Part shown: one piece after another, positions 1 to 9,400 of the stretch
Layout: each line of letters opens with the position of its first letter
Position numbering within the stretch: position 1 is the first letter of the stretch
From: Qipengyuania aestuarii
GTDB lineage: Bacteria > Pseudomonadota > Alphaproteobacteria > Sphingomonadales > Sphingomonadaceae
Direction of reading: 5' to 3'
Assembly: GCF_019711535.1 (NCBI RefSeq)
Contig: NZ_JAIGNP010000003.1
Span: 248,001-312,000, forward strand
DNA length: 64,000 nt
The notes under the pieces: generated by a model
Databases searched by the model: none
What the model saw: only the letters and a program-made list of their open reading frames with translations
Told to the model about the DNA's origin: nothing
Position numbers and translations under genes: made by a program

Positions 1-358
1 CCTCGAGCACCTCGATCGTCTTCTGGCAATGTCCTGCCAGCATGCCGACGTGGGGGCCGCTGGCGAGGCTCATCGGGGCGCCCATCTCATCACTGACCGC
101 GAGAGCGAGTTCTTCCGTGCGATTCTCGATCTCGGCCTGAATTGCGCGCAGCAGGGTCAGACGTTCTTCTCGCGTCGTCTGGCTGAAGCTTTCGAAGGCC
201 CTGCGTGCCGCGGCGACAGCCTTGTCGACATCCGCCTTGGTCCCGAAACTGATGTGGCCGATTGTCTCTTCAGTTGCAGGATTTTCTACCGGCTGCGTGT
301 TTTCGGTGACCGGATCGACCCATTGGCCATCGATGTAGAATTTGGTGCATTCGCGCAT
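1..358 (-). CDS. Aldehyde dehydrogenase family protein (N-terminal part, cut by window edge)
   Basis: Reading from an ATG at 358 on the minus strand gives about 119 residues before the window ends. The start reads MRECTKFYIDGQWVDP, followed by NPATEETIG and then VDKAVAAARRAFESF. This is the usual N-terminus of NAD(P)-dependent aldehyde dehydrogenases, which oxidise aldehydes to acids. A GGAGAG ribosome binding site precedes the start. The gene lies 27 nt after the racemase-like gene on the same strand, so the two are probably co-transcribed. The catalytic Cys and Glu lie outside the window, so the substrate class cannot be judged. Confidence 0.85.
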   Translation of the reverse strand, partial: MRECTKFYIDGQWVDPVTENTQPVENPATEETIGHISFGTKADVDKAVAAARRAFESFSQTTREERLTLLRAIQAEIENRTEELALAVSDEMGAPMSLASGPHVGMLAGHCQKTIEVLE

Positions 359-385
359 GGAACGTCTCTCCTTTGGACCGCGTCA

Positions 386-1462
386 TTAGCCATTTGACGC
401 CCAGCGCGCCACCACCTCCTCGCCATCTTGCGCACTGTCGCGGATTGCGCCGGGTGTGCGCCCAAACCGCGGGGCAGGCGCCGCCTGAGGACGCCCTCCG
501 TGTTCCAAATAGGATCCCCGCGCTTTCATGTGGGGGTGATCCTTCGCCTCGTCCAGCGGAACGACCGGGGCGAAACAGGCGTCGGTTCCTTCGAGCAGAG
601 CGATCCACTGCGCCTGCGTCTTGGTCTCGAACAGCGCCGCCAGCTTTTCGGTGTAGGCGTCCCAGTTCGCGGGATTGAGTTGCCCGTCGGCCAATTCCTT
701 TGGTGCATCGGACCGCGCGAGCAATTCTGCGTAGAACTGCGGCTCAATGGCGCCGACAGTGATTTCCTTTCCATCGAGGCAAGCATAGCAGCGATAAAAA
801 TGGGCCGCCCCTCCCAGCAGGCCGGCGCCGCGCTCGGTGGTGCGAAGCGCGCTGTGCGGTTGGCCATGAAAAAAGGTCATGAGGTTGGTCACGCCATCGA
901 CAATGGCCGCATCAATCACCTGGCCTCGGCCGCTTCGTTCGCGTTCATACAGCGCGGCCATAATGCCGAACGCGCAATACATCGATCCTCCACCGAAATC
1001 GCCCACGAGATTTTGCGGCGGGATCGGCAGTTCTCCCTTCGCGCCGATGCTGTCGAGCGCGCCGGTAATCGCGATGTAATTGAGATCATGCCCTGCCGCC
1101 AGCGCCAATGGGCCTTCCTGTCCCCAGCCGGTCATGCGGGCATATATGAGGCGTGGATTGGCAGACAGCATCTCGTCAGGTCCAAGCCCCAGACGCTCCA
1201 TCACCCCGGGCCGGTAGCCTTCAAGAAGCACATCGGCGTGAGCGAGAGCTTTTCCGACGAATGCCTTACCCGCATCGCTCTTGAGATCCACCTCGGCTCG
1301 GTGACGCCCCCGCTCCACGACGGGATTCATCGGCCTGTTGCCTGGCCGTTCGATCCGCACGACGTCGGCACCGAGATCGGCCAGCATCATTGCCACATGC
1401 GGCGCGGGGCCGATTCCCTGAAATTCGACGACTCTCAAGCCGGTTAACGGGCCATTATTCAT
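386..1462 (-). CDS. CaiB/BaiF family protein, probable alpha-methylacyl-CoA racemase
   Basis: A 358-residue CoA-transferase family III (CaiB/BaiF) protein. The N-terminus (GLRVVEFQGIGPAPHVAMML) and the ADVVRIERP segment are typical. The racemase catalytic residues are present: His125 in GHDLNY, Asp155 in GDFGGGS and Glu240 in GAIEPQFY. These sit one position from His126, Asp156 and Glu241 of mycobacterial MCR, and this argues for 2-methylacyl-CoA epimerisation rather than CoA transfer. Such enzymes act in branched-chain fatty acid or sterol side-chain breakdown. The gene is followed by an aldehyde dehydrogenase gene and is divergent from the ArsR-type regulator gene. Confidence 0.85.
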   Translation of the reverse strand: MNNGPLTGLRVVEFQGIGPAPHVAMMLADLGADVVRIERPGNRPMNPVVERGRHRAEVDLKSDAGKAFVGKALAHADVLLEGYRPGVMERLGLGPDEMLSANPRLIYARMTGWGQEGPLALAAGHDLNYIAITGALDSIGAKGELPIPPQNLVGDFGGGSMYCAFGIMAALYERERSGRGQVIDAAIVDGVTNLMTFFHGQPHSALRTTERGAGLLGGAAHFYRCYACLDGKEITVGAIEPQFYAELLARSDAPKELADGQLNPANWDAYTEKLAALFETKTQAQWIALLEGTDACFAPVVPLDEAKDHPHMKARGSYLEHGGRPQAAPAPRFGRTPGAIRDSAQDGEEVVARWASNG

Positions 1463-1535
1463 TCTTCATCTCCCTTTTTATTATATTTTCTGATAACTTT
1501 AGACCGGTGAAAAAAAGCGTTCGTCGAAAAAGTTA

Positions 1536-1551
1536 ATGCAAAGACTTGCAT
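1536..1551. promoter_or_regulatory. Inverted repeat ATGCAA-N4-TTGCAT between divergent genes
   Basis: A perfect 6-4-6 inverted repeat lies in the region between the racemase-like gene and the ArsR-type regulator gene. It is a natural candidate operator for that regulator, which would bind as a dimer. It lies upstream of the preferred GTG start of the regulator at 1620. No experimental site of the same sequence is known to me. Confidence 0.4.
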
Positions 1552-1619
1552 ATGACCCCACTTTTGGTTCAAAGAACAAGTATTACCCCCTATCCGTAAG
1601 TCCCCGTGGAGAATTCACT

Positions 1620-1931
1620 GTGCCCCTGAACATTGCGATAGCTGAGATGGAGGAAAACGCGGGAAACGCGGTGACCTTGCTCAAATCTATGGCGAATGTG
1701 TCGCGCTTACTCATCCTTTGTCATTTGGCAAAAGGAGAGATAACGGTGGGAGAATTGGTCAACCTGGTCGATCTTTCACAATCCGCTTTGTCGCAGCATC
1801 TTTCGGTTTTGCGCCGTGAAGGTCTCGTCACTACGCGGCGGAGTTCACAGTTCATTTACTATTCCCTCGCGAGCGAGGATGTCAAAGCAGTCATTCGCAC
1901 TCTTTACGATCGTTTCTGTGTACCCGCCTGA
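1620..1931 (+). CDS. ArsR-family regulator with the two-cysteine pattern of BigR/SqrR persulfide sensors
   Basis: A winged-helix ArsR/SmtB protein. The recognition region reads LSQSALSQHLSVLRREGLV and is followed by the wing TTRRSSQFIYYSL. The frame is open from an ATG at 1536, but the GTG at 1620 has a GGAG at 1608-1611 with good spacing and gives 103 residues, so it is preferred. The protein has Cys34 in LLILCHL and Cys100 near the end. They are 66 residues apart, the same distance as Cys41-Cys107 in SqrR and Cys42-Cys108 in BigR, where the pair forms a persulfide-responsive polysulfide bridge. Metal-site residues typical of ArsR or CzrA are not evident. No sulfide oxidation gene lies next to it. 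It may control the divergent racemase/aldehyde dehydrogenase genes. Confidence 0.8.
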   Translation: MPLNIAIAEMEENAGNAVTLLKSMANVSRLLILCHLAKGEITVGELVNLVDLSQSALSQHLSVLRREGLVTTRRSSQFIYYSLASEDVKAVIRTLYDRFCVPA

Positions 1932-2129
1932 CACGTCAGCCTACTGTTAAATTGCCAGCGCAATAAATACGGGCGCGTTCTTCACCAATTGGTAGGGCGC
2001 GCCACTGGGTGCACCTTAATGCCGAGCCACCGCCCAGCCTCTTGGGCTTAATTCAGCATATCATTTGTCCGACTTCTAGATCCTAGCAGACGCTGGCCAA
2101 GGTGAGGTTGAGCGGGTACTTGTGCGGCA

Positions 2130-3146
2130 ATGGCACTGTTCGATCCACCTGGAAGCTTACAAGGCGAGCGCCTCGAGGATGGGTTTGGAAGGCGTTTTTC
2201 TTACCTGCGCTTATCTCTCACCGATCGGTGCAATTTCCGATGCACCTATTGCTTGCCTAACGGCTTCGTAAAGCAACAAGGCTTGCCTTCAGAGCTTTCC
2301 AGCGAAGAAATCTACAGGGCCGTTGCCGCGTTCGCACGCCTCGGTTTGTGGAAGCTGCGACTCACGGGTGGCGAACCGACGGTGCGCCATGATTTCACCG
2401 AAATCACACGCAAATTGAGCGAGATCGAAGGCATCCGCCGGATCGCGATGACAACCAATGGCTATCGCCTGGTACAACGGGCCAGCGAATGGCGGGAGGC
2501 GGGTGTCGATGCCGTCAACGTCAGTATAGACACGCTTGACCCGAAAGCCTTTGCCAGCCTGACTGGACACGATCGCCTAGCCGATGTCGTGGCTGGCGTG
2601 GACGCAGCGCTCGAAGCGGGGTTCGACACCGTAAAAGTGAATTCCGTCCTGCTTCGCGATCTCGAACGCAGCGGCTGGGATGACATCCTGCGCTTCGTCG
2701 AAACGCGAAACTTATCGTGGCGCTTCATCGAATTCATGCGCACTAACGACAATACGGCTTTTCACGAACAGCAGGCGACGCCAGGAGAAATCGTCCGCGA
2801 CAGACTCCTGGCGGCAGGGTGGGAACCTCAATCGCGCGAGATCGGCGCTGGACCTGCAGTCGATTATGCGCATCCGGCCTATCGCGGCAGGATTGGCCTG
2901 ATTGCCCCCTATTCTCCGGGCTTTTGCGAAAGTTGCAATCGCCTCAGGCTATCCAGCCGCGGCCGTCTCCACCTCTGCCTTTTCGGCACCGAGGGATTGG
3001 ATCTGCGTGAACTCCTGCAGCGGGATGACCAGCAGGAAGAGCTTATCGCTCGCATCGTGGCGGCCATGCCGGGCAAAAGTCGCGGTCACCGCCTCAATGA
3101 GGGCGACAGCGGTGCCACGCCGCATCTGGCCTCCATCGGCGGTTGA
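2130..3146 (+). CDS. moaA: GTP 3',8-cyclase (molybdenum cofactor biosynthesis)
   Basis: A 338-residue radical SAM enzyme that converts GTP to 3',8-cyclo-GTP, the first step of molybdopterin synthesis. The radical SAM cluster CX3CX2C is at Cys34, Cys38 and Cys41 (CNFRCTYC). The second cluster, which binds the substrate, is Cys266, Cys269 and Cys283 (CX2CX13C). The protein ends in the family's characteristic Gly-Gly. Length is normal. No other moa gene is adjacent, so it stands alone here. The 198-nt region before it shows no recognisable Moco riboswitch. Confidence 0.95.
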   Translation: MALFDPPGSLQGERLEDGFGRRFSYLRLSLTDRCNFRCTYCLPNGFVKQQGLPSELSSEEIYRAVAAFARLGLWKLRLTGGEPTVRHDFTEITRKLSEIEGIRRIAMTTNGYRLVQRASEWREAGVDAVNVSIDTLDPKAFASLTGHDRLADVVAGVDAALEAGFDTVKVNSVLLRDLERSGWDDILRFVETRNLSWRFIEFMRTNDNTAFHEQQATPGEIVRDRLLAAGWEPQSREIGAGPAVDYAHPAYRGRIGLIAPYSPGFCESCNRLRLSSRGRLHLCLFGTEGLDLRELLQRDDQQEELIARIVAAMPGKSRGHRLNEGDSGATPHLASIGG

Positions 3147-3170
3147 ACAAAGGATCATACCAAAGAGCGC

Positions 3171-4655
3171 TCAGCGCTCGGCAGCGTATGAGGCGATGAA
3201 CTGACCGTGCGCGGGCATTTCAGCGACCCGAGACGAAATCGCATCTCTTTGCTGAACGAGTATCTCGATCAGCCTTTTATCGTCCATCAGCCCGGCCAGG
3301 CGGTGCCAGTGGCGCGGCATAAGCCCCTGCCCCAGCATGACATAGAGCCAGCTTTCGGTCCGGAAAAGCTCGTGGGCATCCTGCCACGCCTGCGCGTGTT
3401 CGGTGAAATTCTCGAGCCGGGCTTTCAAAGTAGCCGGTATGTCCATCGCCGCTCTGCTGCGCCAGAATTCCGAGTCGGCGCGCTTGGTCAGATGATAGTG
3501 AAGGATTACGAAATCACGGACATGCTCGAGCTCATAATCAGCGAGGGCATTCCACCGCCGGCGTAGGGATTGCATTTCACCGCCGAACGGAAACAATTGG
3601 ATGAGCCGGGTAACTCCGCTCATGATCAGATGGATACTGGTGGATTCCAGCGGTTCGATAAATCCTGAAGACAGGCCGAGAGAGACGCAATTCTTCGACC
3701 ACATGGTCTCCCGTCTGCCAGTTTCGAACCGGATGAGCCTCGGATCGCTTACTGCTTCACCGGCAATGTTTTCGAGAAGCTTCTCCCGCGCCTCTTCTAT
3801 CTCAAGATAGTCGCTTGCGAAGACCAGCCCGTTTCCCGTTCGGTGTTGAAGTGGGATGCGCCACTGCCACCCTGCTTCATGAGCCGCAGCAATAGTATAG
3901 GGCGGCGGCTGCTCTGTCGCTTCTGTCTGGACCGCCCAAGCCCCGTCAGTGGGCAACCAGTGGCTCCAGTCTTCATATCCGACGCCCAGGGTCTTGCCGA
4001 TCAGCAAGGCTCTGAATCCGGTACAATCGATGAAGAGATCGCCTTCGATGCGGTCGCCACTCTCAAGCAGGAGGGCAGCGATCTCGCCGGTCTCGGGATG
4101 CTGCTCCACGGTCGCGATACGGCCCTCGACACGGCGCGCGCCATCCCTTTCGGCGATAGCACGCAGAAAAGCCGCGTAACGGCCCGCGTCCAGATGATAA
4201 GCATAATTGAGATTAGGCTTACCCGCGGTGGTGAATTTCCCTGCGAGCGCAGCTTCGTGTTCGAGGCAGTAGGCACCGATCGGGTGAACCGCGCCGCGAT
4301 CACGGCCTTCGAGCCAGAAATGCTGGAATTCCGCCACCCAGTTACGCATCTCGAAGGTGCCGAAGCTATGCATGTAGCTGTCGCCCAGCGCACCCCAGTC
4401 ATCGAAGCGGATTCCGAGTTTGAACGTCGCACCGGTCGCCGACATGAAAAGGCGCTCGTCGATGCGCAAGTATTCGTGAAAGCTGCGCGCTGTCGGAATC
4501 GTTGCTTCCCCGACGCCAATAGTGGGAATGGCGTCGCTTTCCACCAATGTAACCTCGACGAGACGCCCGAGCTGCCGCGAAAGCGCGCAAGCTGATATCC
4601 ACCCGGCGGTGCCGCCGCCCGCAATGACCACTCTAACCGGTTGGCCCCCAGTCAT
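3171..4655 (-). CDS. Tryptophan-halogenase-like flavoprotein of a TonB/SapC/cupin cluster
   Basis: A 494-residue flavin-dependent halogenase fold protein (PF04820). It has the FAD motif GGGTAGW at residues 13-19, a Lys79 in ATFKLGIRF that matches the catalytic Lys79 of PrnA, and the WxWxIP motif (GWQWRIPL). Proteins of this subgroup recur beside TonB receptors in glycan-use loci of Proteobacteria. Their true substrate is not established and need not be free tryptophan. It is the last of three minus-strand genes after the receptor gene. Its start overlaps the end of the cupin gene by 4 nt, which suggests translational coupling. Confidence 0.85.
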   Translation of the reverse strand: MTGGQPVRVVIAGGGTAGWISACALSRQLGRLVEVTLVESDAIPTIGVGEATIPTARSFHEYLRIDERLFMSATGATFKLGIRFDDWGALGDSYMHSFGTFEMRNWVAEFQHFWLEGRDRGAVHPIGAYCLEHEAALAGKFTTAGKPNLNYAYHLDAGRYAAFLRAIAERDGARRVEGRIATVEQHPETGEIAALLLESGDRIEGDLFIDCTGFRALLIGKTLGVGYEDWSHWLPTDGAWAVQTEATEQPPPYTIAAAHEAGWQWRIPLQHRTGNGLVFASDYLEIEEAREKLLENIAGEAVSDPRLIRFETGRRETMWSKNCVSLGLSSGFIEPLESTSIHLIMSGVTRLIQLFPFGGEMQSLRRRWNALADYELEHVRDFVILHYHLTKRADSEFWRSRAAMDIPATLKARLENFTEHAQAWQDAHELFRTESWLYVMLGQGLMPRHWHRLAGLMDDKRLIEILVQQRDAISSRVAEMPAHGQFIASYAAER

Positions 4656-5698
4656 CGCTGTATCTTTCGCGTGAGCACAGCGCGTAGCCGCCGCGCAGAT
4701 GATGCGTGCATCTCGCCAAGCGGCCCTTGGATATGCGTCGGCAAATGGGCATCCGCGGTCGTACGATCACCGAACACATAGTGATCGAAGATCGCTTTCC
4801 ACGCCTCCCTTTCATGGGCGGGTCGCTGTCTTATCGATAGCAAAGCATGCATCAGCGTTATCTGAGGCGTGTCGACGAAATCGGGAACAGGGTTCCACCA
4901 CCAATTCAGCAAAATGTTGAAAGCGTCGAGCCCTTCGACCTGATGCCACCACATGGCTGGATAAACGAGTATATCGCCAGCTTCGAGGATTACCGACTGA
5001 GCCGCCTCAGCAGCATCGGCAAAACGCGGAAACCGATCCAGATCCGGGGCAGCGAAATCGACCATACTGACGACCTGCCCCCCCGGCGTGGGCTCCAACG
5101 GCCCAGGATAGAGATTACTTATCTGATCCGGCGGGAACAGTGTGAAGCGGCGGCGACCTGCGGCGCAAAGCGCGCAATTGTTGGACAAATCATAATGCGC
5201 GGGCGTGACGGTCCGGTTGCCCATCCAAAGGCTTCCCACGACGGGTGCGCTGCTTTCATCCACGATCCCGTCCAGGCCCGGATCGTTTTCTTCCCACAAC
5301 CCAGGGAAGAAAAGCCTGAGGTCGGTCGAGCCGACATAAATGGCCTCGGATGGGTCGGAGAGCATTTCCTCTAGCAATGGCGCGAGATCGTCTTTGGACG
5401 CTGAAAAGTTGAAGCCGTCGACCGCATCATTGTAGTGGAAACGCCCGCCGGTTTTTTCGCCCGCCCTGTAGACGGTCAAAGGTCTTTCTGCGGATTTGTG
5501 CAGTAGATAGCTTGCAACCGATGCGCTGGAATTTCGCGCCTCCCGGACGATCGGCAGTTCGTAGCCTGCCCTTCTGAAAACCGCGGGACCGCCGATGGAT
5601 GTAAGAAAGCGGTCGAGCTCGGCCCCGCGCGGCATGGGAGTGTCATATTCCTCGACGGGATTGGCGCTCTCCACCGAGTGGCCTTCGTGATCACCCAT
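4652..5698 (-). CDS. Cupin-8 / JmjC-like protein
   Basis: A 348-residue protein of the cupin-8 (JmjC-like, Fe(II)/2-oxoglutarate oxygenase-like) family. The metal-binding HxD is seen in AHYDLSNN, and the later His lies in YPAMWWHQVEG, followed by NILLNWWW. Family members can be hydroxylases of proteins or small molecules; the substrate here is unknown. The gene sits between sapC-like and halogenase-like genes and overlaps the latter by 4 nt. This is a conserved arrangement in sphingomonads and Caulobacterales. Confidence 0.82.
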   Translation of the reverse strand: MGDHEGHSVESANPVEEYDTPMPRGAELDRFLTSIGGPAVFRRAGYELPIVREARNSSASVASYLLHKSAERPLTVYRAGEKTGGRFHYNDAVDGFNFSASKDDLAPLLEEMLSDPSEAIYVGSTDLRLFFPGLWEENDPGLDGIVDESSAPVVGSLWMGNRTVTPAHYDLSNNCALCAAGRRRFTLFPPDQISNLYPGPLEPTPGGQVVSMVDFAAPDLDRFPRFADAAEAAQSVILEAGDILVYPAMWWHQVEGLDAFNILLNWWWNPVPDFVDTPQITLMHALLSIRQRPAHEREAWKAIFDHYVFGDRTTADAHLPTHIQGPLGEMHASSARRLRAVLTRKIQR

Positions 5699-5700
5699 GA

Positions 5701-6405
5701 TCAGCCTTCACGCATCCTCTTCCGGCGCACCAGATCGTTCATATTGCCGAGGGAGTGAGCAATCAAAATTGCTGACTGAAGAAAGCCTGATCGGTTGAGT
5801 TCGAGCACTTTCTCCTCTGCCAAGTCTCTCAATGTCTCGGGTAGGATCGCATGGAAATTGTCGAACTTAACGGTTTTTGCGTCGGACACCTGCACGTTGA
5901 GCGTCAAAGGACGGATCAGTCCGGCCTCATCCAATGCCTTGCTCATTTGGCGAGTGCTTTCCAGTCCGGTGTGCACCATGCGTAAGGCGTCGAGCGCGTT
6001 CTCCAGCGCCGGAGCGTGGCCGCCGTGGGGCAGGAACAGAGGATCCGAACCCCGCTCATCGTCGGTGATCTTCGGATGGTCGAGAATGACGTGCACGACC
6101 GGATCGTCACTATCGGAAGTGCCAAGGAGAAATGGTCCCTTCCGGATTAGCGCGGGCACATACCTTGCGTCCCACTGGCTGTCCCGTTCGAACAGCAATT
6201 CTTGCGGCTCGAGGCCGAGGATCGCAAGCGGCCTGAAGGCCCCCTCGCTGTTTCTGCTGAACAGGATCGGAAATTCCCGCTGTATCTGGGGAATCTCCGG
6301 CAATAGGATTTCGACTTGTCCGCATGGATCGCCATGGGTCGCCCCAGAGGCGCGACGCAGCCTCAGATCCGCATGGACTACATTGTCGAATAAGGCGGTC
6401 TGCAT
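5701..6405 (-). CDS. SapC family protein
   Basis: A 234-residue protein of the SapC family (PF07277). It was named from a Campylobacter S-layer locus but is usually found with TonB receptors and halogenase-like proteins. The pattern of an N-terminal strand-rich part (VEILLPEIPQIQREFPILF), a central LGLEPQELLF and a C-terminal helix pair fits the family. No signal peptide is visible. Only 2 nt separate it from the cupin gene, so these genes form one operon. Biochemical function is unknown. Confidence 0.75.
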   Translation of the reverse strand: MQTALFDNVVHADLRLRRASGATHGDPCGQVEILLPEIPQIQREFPILFSRNSEGAFRPLAILGLEPQELLFERDSQWDARYVPALIRKGPFLLGTSDSDDPVVHVILDHPKITDDERGSDPLFLPHGGHAPALENALDALRMVHTGLESTRQMSKALDEAGLIRPLTLNVQVSDAKTVKFDNFHAILPETLRDLAEEKVLELNRSGFLQSAILIAHSLGNMNDLVRRKRMREG

Positions 6406-6433
6406 AGCGGAAAGACTACAAGCTTGTGTGCGG

Positions 6434-6475
6434 AAGAAAAAGGGCCGCTGCCAGTTGGGATCGGCAACGGCCCCT
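6434..6475 (-). terminator. Rho-independent terminator after the TonB receptor gene
   Basis: On the minus strand, GGGCCGTTGCC and GGCAGCGGCCC form a stem with one mismatch and a loop of about 9 nt, followed by TTTTTCTT. It lies between the receptor stop codon (6499) and the SapC start (6405). The downstream genes must therefore depend on read-through or on a promoter of their own. Confidence 0.8.
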
Positions 6476-6498
6476 CTTTGCGGTTCCGTGTGCTGGAG

Positions 6499-9400
6499 TT
6501 AGAAGCGGAACCGAGCTCCAAGATAGTAGCGAGGACGTCCCTCGACGATGAACCAAGGCTGGTTCTCCGTGCGAGCGTAGGTTTTCGTGTTGGATCCAGT
6601 CAGATTGATACCTTCGAACGACACTGAGACATTCTCGGTTATGTCATAGCTGACGTTCAGGTCGAGCTGGTCGTACGAGTCCACAAAAACCGGGTTCCGC
6701 GAAGATCCACGGCTGTTGTTCGACAGAAACGCATCCCGCCAGTTGTAGGTCAGGCGAGCCGAGAGGCCGAAATTCTCGTAGATCAGCGAAGCGTTGAACG
6801 TATCCGACAGTCCGAGCAGCGCAAACTGATCGGCATCGGTCGGTGCGGTAATGTCGTAGCCCACGTCGCCGCGCACCAGCGTATAAGCTGCGGCAACCCC
6901 GACACCGGTGTCTCCGATGAAGTATTGGCCAGCGACTTCCATACCGTAGATGTGGGCTTCTTCACTATTGACCGGCCGCTGGGTCTGGAACTGGTACAAC
7001 GGATCGTCGGCATTGGCGACGACGTCGTAATCACCCAGAACTTGATCGACAAATCCCTGGTCTAGACCACCAGCACCCAGATTCGCGTTGAATTGCGTCA
7101 CGGCATCGTCGAAGCCGAACTGGTCAATCAGCGCAGTTAGAGTGAAGAGGTTGACGTCCGAAAGATCCAGACCGTTGTCCTGAAGGTAGGTCAGTGCCTG
7201 CCCCGACCGCGTGCCAGGCGCGCCGGAACTTGGATCGCGCAGACCGAAGAGATCCTGCGTGACCTGGCCCGTACCGACGAAATTCTTGACCCGCTTGTCG
7301 AAGAAACCGATCGAAGCGTAGCTCGACGGGGCAAAATACCATTCGAGGCTCGCATCGAAGTTATCCGAAATGAGTGGGATCAGCTGCGGATTCCCCGCAT
7401 TGCCCCCCGGGACGCCGCCCAATGCAGTAGGCCGGTTCGGATTACCCGTGCTGGTGGAAGCAAATAGCGAGCCGAAGTCAGGGCGCGCAATCGAACGACC
7501 GAAAGAAATGCGGCCCTTCAAATCATCGGTGAGATCGATGGAGAAGTCGAGGGCTGGCAGGATGTGATCGTAGCTGTTGTCGCCGGAAACGGGTTGCTCG
7601 TCATCAGAGAGTTCCGCACGGAAGTCATTATCCGCTGTCCAGACGATATTCTGGGGGATGCCCTGGAGCGTAACCGATTCTGAATCCGTGCGCTCGTAGC
7701 GGACCCCGGCCACGATATTAACGGGCCTGCTCATCAACTCTGTGTTGATTTCCACCTGTCCGTAGACAGCCCAGATATCTTCATCGACACTGTTATCGCT
7801 TTGGGACTCCAGCGTTCCCGGAACGCCGAATGCGTTGAACAGGGCTGTTGCGTCGCCGCGGAAAGCTGTCCGCAGAGGGCTTCCTGCGGGAATTCCCGTG
7901 TCGAAATCGCGCCACTGACACACGAGACAGAAGGGTTCCAGCACGCCAGGAGCGGTTTCCGCGATATCGCCGATATCGCTAACGCCCCAGTCACCTAATG
8001 TATCGTTGGTGCTAGTTGTCCGACTGGACATCGAGGCAGAGCGATAATTCGCACCAAACTGAACACGGTCGTCGTCGCCCATCTCCCAAATACCATCGAG
8101 CCGAATTTCATCGACCGTCTGTTCCTGGAACGCCGTCTGACTTCTCGCGACCTGGGAACCGAGATCGGGAATATCGAGGATACCGTTGCCATTGCCGTTG
8201 ACGGAGTCGTCGAAGCTTATGAATTGCTGCGGAAAGCCGTCAACAATGCGGACACCCTGGTCGACGATACCTTTTTGAGCGATCGCCACGAGCGTCGAGG
8301 TGTGACCGAGCGGGTTGTTCGGCTGAGCCTCTGCCTTGGAATGGTGTCCGTCGAGGATAAATGTCAGATTGTCAGTAGCCTCGTAGGCGACATTCAGGCC
8401 AAGGGAATAGAGTTCGTCCTTGGTTGCGCGATATTGTTGCTCGAAGCCGCCGTCCTTCGGGGCGGTAATGACATCGTCGATGAAGATTGCCGTAGCAACC
8501 TCGTCGTTGCCGTCGAATTCGATCGCGTCGAACGGACGGTTATACCACGTCGTCTGGTCAACGCGCTGCTCTTCGGCCTCGTTGCGATAGTAGGTCGCAT
8601 CGGCAGTCACCGACAAGCGATCCGTCGGAGCGAATTGAAGTGTCAGCTGGCCATTCAGGCGCTCCCGCTGGAATTCCGAATAGTGATAACGCGTATCATT
8701 CGGGATCCCGATCAAGGTTTGCGGATCTTCAGGCGCGTTGGTGATCACCGTGGAGCCGTCAGCACGCCGGAATGTGGTCGATGACGCGAACTCTTCGTAG
8801 GTCAGAATATTCCAGTCGTTTGCCGATTCCGAGACGGCCGAGTTGTTGCGCTTCTGATAGCTGCCAAACAGGCCGACGCCGAAGGTCGCATCCCTGTTTG
8901 TCCAGTTTACCAATCCGGACACTTCAGGCGTAACTCTGGCGTGATCAAATGTGTCGGAGCCGTCGTATACGGCCTTTGCACCGATCGAACCGCTAATCCC
9001 CTCTGGTGCATCCAGCGGCCGGCGCGTGACGATATTGATCGCCGCGCCAATGCCGCCACCCGGAATGGCCGCCCTCGAAGTCTTGTAAACTTCCAACCTG
9101 CCCACACCTTCGGATGCGAGGTTGGCGAAATCGAAGGAACGGGTGGTGCCGGAGACGAAGTCGCCGTTCTGATCCTGACCCACGGAAGCAATGCTGGCCG
9201 TAGGCAGCGTCCGCCCGTTGAGAGTGACGAGATTGAAACCCGGGCCGAAGCCACGAACGGTAACCCGCGAACCTTCGCCATTAACGCGATCGATCGAAAC
9301 ACCCGTGATGCGCTGGAGCGACTCGGCGAGGTTCGTATCGGGGAACTTGCCGATCTCCTCTGCCGAAATCCCATCGACCACGCCCGAAGAGTTGCGCTTC

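Noticed and set aside
428..1447. A 339-codon plus-strand frame
   Set aside because: It lies opposite the racemase-like gene, which carries the catalytic residues; the plus-strand translation has no recognisable domain.
1932..2129. Molybdenum cofactor riboswitch before moaA
   Set aside because: I could not find the characteristic conserved stems; the region shows only short hairpins.
3160..3185. GAGCGCTCAGCGCTC palindrome as a terminator of the halogenase-like gene
   Set aside because: With a realistic loop only five base pairs remain and the T tract is three bases, so it is too weak to call.
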